This document shows, in pieces, positions 33,605 through 43,505 of a DNA stretch of 64,000 nt. Where the stretch lies: contig CAICTM010000192.1 in the NCBI GenBank assembly GCA_903772945.1, positions 30,345 to 94,344 on the forward strand, written 5' to 3'. The translations under genes and the position numbers were made by a program. The stretch comes from Seminavis robusta (lineage: Eukaryota > Bacillariophyta > Bacillariophyceae > Naviculales > Naviculaceae). Position 1 is the first letter of the stretch. Each line of letters begins with the position of its first letter. The notes beneath the pieces were generated by a model. That model saw only the letters and a list, made by a program, of their open reading frames with translations. It did no database searches and was not told the origin of the DNA.

Positions 33605-35254
33605 GAGTGCAATTACCGTCGCGCGACAGATCACGTGAACAGCAGGACCAAAAGGGATTGAAGATTCAATCATTCATCGAAGCATGCTGAAGAGCGGTAA
33701 TCAAGGGGACTTCTGGAAACCATCGGGCGGCACGAAAATAGCTAGCTAGCCAGCTACAACGACATTAACCATTGTAATGGCTTTTATTTTAGGATCCTAG
33801 ATCAACATGTTGCTGGTGCTGTGCCGTTGGTCTTGTGGTGGGGTGTAAGGGAATCGCAGGAGCATTGGAATTAGCAGCTGCCCTAAGCCAATCCTGTCGG
33901 CACCGAACCTCCCCGAGAGGAGTCAAGGAGCCCAGCAGTGCACGGTGCAGGTATGGCCTATTACAAAGTAGATAACGAGCCTTTTGAGCTCACAATAGCA
34001 AACTACTAAAACTACAAGCCCCAGGTAGTTGTGTCACACGCTTCCTCAACGCAAAGAGGATTCAACATCCAAAAGCACTGGTCACGACGAATGATCTCCA
34101 ACCTCTACCAATCTCCAACCTTCTATACCACGGCGCTGCTCCGTGATTCGACATTGCGTCGCAGCATCTACCTATCTCGTAACGACTATCCGCACCGTGC
34201 CCTTATCACCAGCACTCATTCCCACTTTCTCCGCTAACCAGTGTGACTGACTGGAGAGTCGAAGACATATCTATTGTCTCTCCTTTAGCCTGGAACAGTC
34301 TATTCCTACGTGTTCCCCGGCTGGAAAATTCAACCTGCCACCAAGCTCCAACCTGCTACCAGCCACGTCGCTGCACATTGGTCATTGTCACCGCATCTAT
34401 CGCCACGATCGGCGCCTTTCCGACTCTTACAAACACCCTGTCACCGCATCTAGCTACCTGGTAGCGACCACCGGCGCCGGCAAACACTCGACTTTGGTTG
34501 TCCGTCGCACAATCATTCCCAGTTTCTCAGCTAACCACTTTGCTCGAAGACATCTTTTTTGTCTCTTCCCCACCTTGAGACAGTCCTGTGAAACCTCTTC
34601 CTGCATATTCCCCGACTGCCAGGGGAAGTGCCTCAAACCGACTGAGTCACTCATTGTTTCTTTTCTTATCTTCTCCCAGCTTCCTGATTCATTCGCCAAG
34701 CCCTTTAATTAAATTTTATTCACGTTTTACCACCTTCAACCGCTTGCAATTACCAACTACCACCCAACGTACCGTAGTTTACCGTTTAGTCATCTTTGAC
34801 CGTGTTTAGCCACTCTTCACCACTCTCAACCACTCTCAAGCGCTTTTTTGTGTCTATTGTGCCTCTTTTCAGCCATCGAGTGAAGGAATGTGTATAGGTG
34901 GTTGGGGATATATTCAAACGGAGTGATTCGAGACACCCCCTGGAAATTCGGCATGACCCTGCACGGAAGCTCGGTACTAGGAGATTTATCCACTTGATTC
35001 TTGGTGGTCTACACGTCTACGCCACTTTCGAAGTCGACGAATGCACGAAAAGCCTGGAGATGGACAACCACTTTCCAAGCCGGTATCAGGCAGCGACGCA
35101 GGATGCTGGGCAGCGTCTGCTCCGCTTACCAGAACACACAACAACGATGGACTGTTTCAACAGAACCGGACTACTAGCCAGTATCTCACAATGCGAGATT
35201 CATTGCGATTTCCACGAAACTCTCCCAAAGGCCCCAATACGTGAAACGATTACA
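33605..35254. repeat. 5' flank of copy 3, partly repeated at 42108-42690
   Basis: Blocks shared in order with 42108-42690 include CCGTCGCGCGACAGATCAC, GCATGCTGAAGAGCGGTAAT, CCAAAAGCACTGGTC, CACGGCGCTGCTC and GAATGACCCTGCACG (here GGCATGACCCTGCACGG). The frame of the synthase is open upstream to about 34898, but homology starts at MPFFHTILEAL, so I treat this as leader. CCACTCTCAA repeats occur near 34805-34845. Promoter elements were not identified. Confidence 0.6.
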
Positions 35255-38200
35255 ATGCCATTCTTCCATACCATCCTTGAGGCATTGTGCCACCATGCCA
35301 CTGAAAGTCCCAATAAGGTTGTCTTTACATGGGTGGATCTCAAGTGTAAAGAGCAAAACAAGATGACATTCAAACAACTGGAGGAACAGTCGAACACTGT
35401 GGCTGCTTGTCTCCTCAAACTTGGATGTCAAAAGGGAGATCGTGTCATGGTTGCCTATCCCTTTGGGCTCGAGTTCTTGGCTGGCATGTTCGGTGCCATG
35501 AAGATTGGAGTCATCCCTTGCTCCATCTATCCACCCAATCCAAATCAGCTCAAGACTGATATGCCCAAGTTCCATGGATTTGCCAAGGATGCTGGAGCCA
35601 GATTTGCCTTATCCACCAGTGCCTTTGCCGCTGCCATGACTGCTGCTAGTGTCCTCTACAGGACTGGCGTCAAATGGATCGGAGCTGACAAACTAAAAAT
35701 CAAGAACCACAACCCGAACAAGCCCAAAGATTATGAGACCTTTGTGGGGGAACCAGGAGACATCTGCTTCATCCAATACACCTCTGGCAGTACGGGTCGC
35801 CCCAAAGGAGAAATGATCAGTCACAACAATCTAGGAGAAAACTGTAGGACCATTGGTGCTTCCACCCAGATGACATCTACTTCAGTGACTGCATTGTGGG
35901 TACCTCAGTATCATGGTAAGTTTTGAATAATCAGCAAATCAATAATTGTGCCATGCTTATCCACTCATCCCAATCTTGTAGATATGGGACTTGTAGGTGG
36001 CTTCATGTCCTGTCTGTATTCTGGTGTCACCCTTGTCATGACTTCACCTCTGGACTTCCTATCGAAACCAATTATTTGGTCCGATATGATTGATGCATAT
36101 CAGGCAACCCACACCTGTGCCCCTAACTTTGCCTACGCCTTGCTCCTAAAGCGGTTAAAGGAAGCCAACAGGACAGCTGACTGGAGTTTTTTGAAGTTCG
36201 CTGGGTTTAGTGCTGAACCAACCCAGCAACGTGTTGTGGAGGATGTGGTAAAGACTCTGTCAGTCAGGCCAGGAAATGTTCACAACCTCTATGGCCTTGC
36301 GGAGTCAGTTGTGTGGCTTACAGGGGGGCCTGCCATTCCAGACTCTGAAGGTCTTGTCTGCTGTGGAGAAGTAGACTCCCCAACCCTCAAGATCCGAATT
36401 GTCCAGGATGGAAAAGAGGTGGAAGGTGGACAGGTCGGAAGTATCTGGACTCAGTCACCCCGTGTGGCTGCTGGGTACTTTGGCCAACCTGAGCTGACAA
36501 CTGCAACTTTTGCCAATGAGCTCTCTGGTTATGATGGGCCCTGGCTAGACATTGGTGATTTGGGGAGAGTTGTCGATGGGCAGCTCTATGTCACTGGAAG
36601 AGTCAAAGATGTTATCATTATCAACGGCAAGAACTACTACCCAACAGATGTGGAATCATCTATGGATGATGCCTTTGGTGACATAATCCGTCCTGGACGC
36701 ACCACGGCTTTCCAGTATGGCGAGGATAGTATTGGCATCACAGTGGAGGCCCGTAAAGGGTTTGACATGTCAGTAGACAAAGACTTGGCCATTCAAGTAT
36801 CCAACCATGTTTCAGAACTTCATGGGCTGTTTGTCTGCGAGGTTGTTGTTCTGAAAATAGGTGTGACCCCAAAGACCACCTCTGGTAAGCTGAAGAGGAA
36901 TGAGATTAGGCAGACAACCATGGCTGGTGATTGGAAGGAAGCTTCTATTTTCCTTCATTTCCAGTGAAACATCATGACCACTACCACAATGGAGAGGATT
37001 AGGACATATCCAAGTAATGTTCTTCCAGGCATAGTCACTGAAGCTGTTCAAGCCATTGAGTGCATCCCCGCCAAGTTGGATGATTACTACTATGAGCTGA
37101 ATCTTGATGGAATCCATGGGATTTGTGAGGCTTGGTCCAAAGCTGTGAAGACAACAGCAGCAATGAAGACCATGTGCTCTCAAATTTTGATACACATTGA
37201 GAACAAGCAACCCACAATCTGCCAGCCTGCACACACCCTTAGCGAAAACACTGATTGGATTTTGATTGAGGAAACCATGGATTTCCTTTCTCAGCTTGTG
37301 CACCAAGTATTTGTTCTTCAATGGGTGACAACCTTCATGATGGACCACCCTGAATGCATGCAGCAAAAGTTGCAGAAGGATGCAGAATGGGAAAGCATGA
37401 GCCAGAGTATTCTAGCAGTCCCAGTGGAGCTACAAAAGGTGCTAGACCTACCTGAGAAAGACCCAATGCATGGAAAGTGGCCGTTCTTCATGTGGATCAA
37501 AATCAGGTCAGTTGGTGCCTTTCTGAAGCTGATTCACAAGAGCTTGGAGTCTCCTGATGACCCAGCTATCAACACACAAATTGAGAGGATCAACAAACTT
37601 TTGAACCTGAATCTGTTGGAGGCTATTTGGCTCGAACAGACTAATGGGCTCAAAGACAATTCTGAGGTGGGAAGACTTCTTGCAACTTATCCTATTTTGG
37701 AAGCTACAGTCAAATCCAAAACGGTTCTCTTTGAACATTCAACTTCTGTGTGGAATGATCTGTACATTGCCTGGAACATGCATTTTGTATCCTGTAAGTT
37801 GGTTTGTTGAGTGATGTCAACTCCATGAGTGCAAAACCTCATTGCTTGAGTCATTCATATTTCCTTTATTGTGATCGAGGGATTGGCGACCAAGACTCGT
37901 CTACCTGGTTGCTTGCCAAGTTGCTGCTGCCAAGCCTTGTTGGAGATGTCAAAGGAGCTTTTTTGTATGCCAGGGTCATTAGTTTGTACTTGGCATCTCA
38001 TACTATTGGAAGGAGAATGAGCTCCTCAAGGCATTACACCAAGGCAATCTTGTCAAGAAGAGCACTCCAAGTTTTTGGAGAGTTGAACCTCTCCTGGGCT
38101 CAGAAGCTTGGAAACACCCCACCATCAGCAAGAAGCAAAGTTGAAACTGCATCCAATGAAGCAGCCTGGCTTTCCAAGTTTGACCTGTGGGGAAAGATGA

Positions 38201-40586
38201 ACAATCCTGTAACAGTTGATCAAGCACATGCAGGCACCCTAGATACCAATGTTGATTTCACTTGCAGAGAAGCCACAGATTGCTTCTCTGAGAAGTATAC
38301 CAACACTATCACATCTGTCTTTGGTTCTGAAGTTGACACATCAAAATCATGGGCTGAGAATGGACTCACATCACTTAAGAGTGCTGAGTTCAGGAATAAG
38401 GTAGAGGAAGAGTTGCATGTGGTTCTCCCGGTCAACTTTGAACAGCTCTACACAACGCCAGAGGCGCTTTGCAACTTCTTGGAGTTATCAGAGGTGAAAA
38501 CATTCAAAAAACAAGACCTGGCTGGTCATAGAGACCTTCTTCGGAGCTCACCAAGATCAAGTCTCAGAAAACTACACCTTGGGGTCCTCCAAACCATTGG
38601 ATCAATTATGATTCTTCTGCTGGTTTTGATTGCTTTTGTCCCACCATACCTACTCATCTCCTGGGTTGTGGACAAGTCCAGCTCAGCTGACACCCAGAGC
38701 CCAATTGCTTGGATTATAATGCCATTGATGTTCCGTCTGTATATCCTGTCCTTCTCACTGGATGTGGCCTTCTTCAAGTTTGTTGTCATTGGGGTATATC
38801 AGCAAAGACAAATTGAACTCCTATCATGGGCCTACATCCGATGGTGGTTCATGGATCGACTAATAGAGGTCTGGGAGTCAATTGCAGGACAATTTGTTCT
38901 TGAGACAAAGTTTATTTGGGTCTTCTACTGTCCCCTGGAGCAGACCTTGCACAGTCAGCCAAGATTGAATCCTTTATTCGCGAGTTTGACCTTGTGACAC
39001 TTGGTGACAATACGGTCATTAGCCACCCAATGAAGTGCCGGAAGTTCTCCCGTTCAAAAGGAGAGCCAAACCCCAAGATTGGATTCTATCCTATTGTGGT
39101 AGGAAAGAAATGCAAGATCTCTGGCATGGTTAGCCCTGGGGCTGTGATTGGAGATGGCAGCAAGGTGGATAAGTTGTCTGTTGTTGAGGAGGGAGCCATA
39201 GTACCAGATGGTGTCCTTGCCCAGGGAAATCCAGCATATAATGCTGGCTTATTTGAACATCAAGAATTACACCATTTGGAAGAGTCCATGTTAGAAACCT
39301 TCAAGATATTCTGGACAGTCCTTGAAGCCTATCATTTCTTTGCCCTCTCCTGCTTCGTCCATGCCTCACTGAGCTCAGTGTTACCAGCTTGGCGCTATGC
39401 CACAATGCTCCATTGGATTTTGCTGTTTCCCATCTCCTCTCTGCTTGCACTTTTCACAAGTATTGCTCTCAAATGGGTGCTGATTGGGAAACGAGACCCA
39501 TCGGATGAATATGAAGGGTCACTCTATCGCAAAGCAACCAATTGGGCATGTGACTTCCACTTTCGGATTGCAGCTTGGAATCTTGCTCCTTTCAGTGGCC
39601 AGTCCAGACTCTGGAACTTAATCCTTTTCTTACGTGGTCTTGATATTGACATGGAATCGTGGCCGGACAATCCGTACTTCATCTTCCCACCCTCAAAGGC
39701 TGACTTTGTGAAGATCAGAAAGTCATTTGTGGCAACAATCTCACTTGACTTCAGCAGGAAGGGGAACTCCAAGATTGAGATCATCAACAGCAGTGTGGGC
39801 TACAATGTCAATCTGCATGCAGGTGTAAAGATCATGCAATCTACAGTCCCTCCAAGGACCAATGTGCCCGACAGTATCTACGACTTGAACCAGTTAGGCC
39901 AGCCTGTGAACATGAATTTGCTTCTTCCTGAAGTCTTACAGGTGTTGTTGAATACAGTCCTGTTTGTCTCCCTCATTCCTGCCTATGAATTGGGTCTTGT
40001 TGCAACCAAGAGTTCTTCCATCATGGTCACAACCTGTGGCTTGGTAGGTGCCTTCATCCTGCAATTGCTTGTATGGCTCCTATTGACTGGGGCAGTTGAG
40101 AGGTTGCTTTTGGCCTTGCCCAACCAACTTCAATATAATCTTTTTGGGATCTACCTCAACCATGTCTGGATTTTCCGCAATCAAAACTTGCTTGTTTACC
40201 TTCTCTATGGCACACCCATGTTTGCCTGGTTTGCCAGCTTCATGGGAGCTGAAGTTGATGGGGAGTTGTGGTACTTTGGTAACACACTCTATGAATATGG
40301 CAAGCTGCATTTCCATGGATGCACTGTTATTGACGGCTCCAGCTTGAATGGTCACTACATTGATGGCAAGGGGCTAACAATCAATGACACATATGTGTCT
40401 GGTGTTGTGCATCCTGGATGCTTTGCTGTTGCTGGCTCCAAAGTTGCTCGTGAAGAAAATGGTCCTTGGAAGGTCTTCTTGAACACTGGTGCTGATATTG
40501 GTTCTGCCAATAGGTGGCCATCTATCAGGAAGCAGTCACCAAGCTGTGTGACTTATGATGACGAAAATGTTGATTCGGCAGTGTAG
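35255..40586 (+). pseudogene. Acyl-AMP ligase / helical / carrier / membrane LbH synthase, copy 3
   Basis: Exons 35255-35915, 35982-37793 and 37880-40586 (GT-AG introns of 66 and 86 nt) would give about 1726 residues with the architecture of copy 2. Two lesions are visible. A TGA at 36965-36967 stands where copy 2 has CGG and copy 1 CGG, at the end of the ligase domain. One base is missing near 38930-38935, in the codons for FYWLLGADL. Apart from these the frame is open, with YTSGSTGRPKG at about 180 and the carrier motif ENGLTSLKSAEF. One motif differs: GRPKGEMISH has Glu where the others have Val. Most of the protein resembles copy 1, but about 38695-38930 resembles copy 2. Either the gene is dead or the lesions are assembly errors. 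Confidence 0.75.
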
Positions 40587-40640
40587 AAATTTGTAAGAAA
40601 AATTCAATTTTTTGGATTAGAGCATGGTAAACATGTATAG

Positions 40641-40717
40641 GTGCATTGGACGGTTTGGGGAGCTCAAAGCGACAACGGGGTGCCTTGGACGGTTTGGGGA
40701 TCTCAAAGCACCAACGA
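40641..40717. repeat. Two tandem units of about 38 bp
   Basis: TTGGACGGTTTGGGGAGCTC and the following bases repeat once with several substitutions, directly after the stop of copy 3. The flank of copy 2 has a single, diverged TTGGACGGTT. Confidence 0.7.
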
Positions 40718-40789
40718 TCGACCTCTAATAAATCCCCAAACTGGCGCTCTATAATCCTCCGCCCCCAGTATACTCTCCACTGGACTCCC

Positions 40790-41137
40790 ATGGCTTCTCT
40801 TCCAACGACGCTGGATGTCGGACTGCGATTAGACCCAAGAGGCGGGGCTGACTTGCGTAAGGCAAAGCAACCTTTTGAAACCGGTAACAAAGTTTCCATT
40901 GTTCGTCTATATACAGAGGATGGACGTTTGTTTGATCATATTCCGAAGAATTCAAAGAGTGCGTCCATCACGTTTCACCCCTACGAGTTCCCCCTCCCGA
41001 GAAGAATGATTCCGTGGCAATTGAGCAAATTCATGAAGCAACAGCGACATGTGTGGGGGTCAGCTATGCCATCACAGCAAGCATCGAGCATACGTATACC
41101 ATACCGTACGTTCGGATGTCGACGGCAACATTCCTAG
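40790..41137 (+). CDS. Small hypothetical ORF co-duplicated with the synthase
   Basis: An ATG in a CCATGGC context opens a frame of 115 codons. The middle, GNKVSIVRLYTEDGRLFDH, looks like a beta-rich small domain, but no family is recognised. The last part runs into a dispersed repeat that starts at about 41118, so the natural C-terminus may be lost. A decayed version lies at the same relative position after copy 2. It could be a gene fragment and not an active gene. Confidence 0.3.
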   Translation: MASLPTTLDVGLRLDPRGGADLRKAKQPFETGNKVSIVRLYTEDGRLFDHIPKNSKSASITFHPYEFPLPRRMIPWQLSKFMKQQRHVWGSAMPSQQASSIRIPYRTFGCRRQHS

Positions 41138-42107
41138 CTAGATAGGATCAACTCTATGGAGGCATGCATACCGTAGGATGTCTTGCGGTCCGTCTTGCTC
41201 GGCAGTTGGAGCGACGATGCCATGGGAAGTCGGCAACAAAGTACTGTAAGGAAGTATCCACGTACGTATATACGTAGGACGATTGAAGGTGGATCGAATC
41301 GAATGGACTCCTTCGAACTGCACCCGTGGCAGCTCCAGGGCTCCAAAGATGATGCATGGCGTCCCTCAGCTGCATGCGTGCAGATATAGTTAGTTGCCAA
41401 TAATGCAAGCAACTTGATCTTAATCATTCCAGTCAAGTGGAAGAATGGATGTCGTAGCTGTGGCGAGCGAATACAGGAACGTACAGATTGTGTAGTCCCC
41501 GATCGATTGATCAATCGATCGAGCGAGCCAGCCATGAATGAATCAAAAAATTCCAACGGTATCGGTACGATGGAGGAGAGATGCCAACACGCCGCACCCT
41601 TGAGCTCCACCACAACACTGCGACCACTAGATAGCGGTAGCTGTACTCGAATCGAATCTTCTCAAATAGAGGATGTGGCGTGTTCCTTGCTGTTTGGGGG
41701 TCTATCGATAGCTAGACAAGGGAGTATATCGATCATACAGAAGCCGGCAATGGGCCCAACACGAAGTTCAGGACTAGCTAGTAGCTAGTAGTACATGTAT
41801 AGGTTCCGTGGGATCAGTTGGGTTTGGTTGGGTTTGGTTTGGTTTGGTTTCAAGGCATCTTTACCATATTGTTTGGTTTACCATGACATCAAAACGCAAT
41901 GGAACGTAGATAATCTACCTACTCTATCAACCCCCCGTCATTCATGAAAGATGCTACAGTACCGTAAATTCTTTTTTAGGACTGAAGGTTTAAATTCGAG
42001 TTCCGATGACATAAACCCCGTGCACCACATCAACCCCCCTGACTCTCTCACACAAAACACGTTCACCCACACATTCCTGGATACTTGCATGTCACGTCAT
42101 ATCTAGT
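41118..42107. repeat. About 1-kb dispersed repeat, copy 1
   Basis: From CGACGGCAACATTCCTAGC onward this matches 56213-57225 in the same orientation with indels, including the TTTGG-type microsatellite and the stretch ending TACTTGCATGTCA. A 32-bp LINE tail (41905-41936, GTAGATAATCTACCTACTC to six C) is present here but absent from the other copy. No coding capacity was recognised. Confidence 0.7.
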
Positions 42108-42690
42108 ACAATACCGTCGCGTGACAGATCACTTCATCTGAGCATGCTGAAGAGCGGTAATCAAGAAGACTTATGGAAAACCAACAATAGCTAGCCAGCT
42201 ACAAAGACAGGAGTTTTTGAGCTCACAATAATAGCAAAGCACAAAAACTAGACCTACGTGTTGCACGCTTATTCCTCTGCGCAATGAGGATTCGACAACC
42301 AAAAGCACTGGTCGCGATGAATCTCCAACCAGGCTACCACGGCGCTGCTCGGTGATTCGACATTGCAAAGCTGTTGGCCCTGGTCTCCTCATCTATGTGG
42401 ACCATTGGTGACGTTCGAACATTGTAATTCCGATCACAACAAACACTATGCAGCTTTGGATCCACGGTGACAATCATTCCCACTTTCTCCTCTAACCAGT
42501 GTGACGGACTGTAGAATCAAAGCCACACATCGTACATAATATTTAGATCTCCTGAACATTCCCCAGCAATCTTGTGAAACCCCTTCCTGCATAAGTAAGT
42601 AGCGCGGAATAAAGGGGACACCTTCTTATTCCTGTTCCCCAGTTTGGAATTCGGAATGACCCTGCACGTCCGACTGTTACTCAAGTCAAG
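42108..42690. repeat. Second copy of the synthase 5' flank
   Basis: A shortened match to 33605-34950 upstream of copy 3, with blocks in the same order. It is followed not by a ligase domain but, after about 330 bp, by the membrane part of the gene, so the 5' half of this copy has been lost or moved. Confidence 0.6.
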
Positions 42691-42938
42691 TCATTGAAGT
42701 CGGCAGCGTCACTGGTGCTTGCTTCTCAATATGGTCCACACATCTGCTCATTTAGTTGAAGCTGCTTCTTTTGTTGTTGAAGCTTCTCGGTGGTACACAC
42801 CTACACATATTTGAAGTTGAGTTCGTGCATCCTGCCTTCTCTCCTCTGCCATCCATCCTCCCCATGCATAGTCCCCTCTAACCCATAGTAACGCACTTCT
42901 TCTGCAGGGTGTGGAAATGGGACTTAAATCACCAATCT

Positions 42939-43029
42939 GTGTGAAACTAACGGCTAGTTTCACGCAGTGTTTCACGCGTAGTTTCACGCACGTGTGAAAC
43001 TGTTACTAGTTTCACGCAGACCTGCGTGA
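42939..43029. repeat. Clustered AGTTTCACGC repeats at a gene breakpoint
   Basis: Five GTTTCACGC units and three inverted GTGAAA(C) units lie within 90 bp directly before the point where copy 4 begins to match copy 2 (43026). The cluster can form hairpins. It is not present in the intact copies. Confidence 0.7.
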
Positions 43030-43500
43030 AGTTTGTCGTCATTGGGGTATATCAGCAAAGACAAATGGAGCTCCTATCATGGGACTACATCCGATTGTGG
43101 TTCATGGACAGACTAATCGAGGTCTGGGAGTCAATTGCAGGACAATTTGTTCTTGATACAAAGTTTATTTGGGTCTTCTATTTGCTCCTTGGAGCAGACC
43201 TACGTGGTCAACCAAGATTGAATCATACATCCGTGAGTTTGACCTGGTGAAGGTGGGCAGCAATGCCACCATTGGGTACCCCACTAGGTGCAGGAAGTTT
43301 TCTCTCTACACAGGATCAAGCCGCAGGGTAACATTCCACCCCATCAATATTGGGAAATACAGCCAGGTGTCTGGAATGGTGAGTCTGGGTGCTGTTATTG
43401 GTGATGGCAGCAAGGTGGAGAAACTGTCTGTTGTTGAAGAGGGAGCTATAGTTCCTGATGGTGTGCTTGCAAAAGGAAACCCAGCACGACATGGTGGATC
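43026..43500 (+). pseudogene. Synthase copy 4, fragment a (membrane segment and first LbH lobe)
   Basis: Matches about 29193-29660 of copy 2 closely: GVYQQRQMELLSWDYIR through VVEEGAIVPDGVLAKGNPAR. One base is missing in the GADLAWS codons near 43202, splitting the frame. The fragment ends at the target site of the LTR retrotransposon, and its continuation resumes at 47731. Confidence 0.85.
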
Positions 43501-43505
43501 ATTTG

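Noticed and set aside
34898-35254. 119-codon N-terminal extension of synthase copy 3
   Set aside because: The frame is open by chance; paralogues begin at the equivalent of MPFFHTILEAL and the extension has no similarity to the leader of copies 1 or 2.
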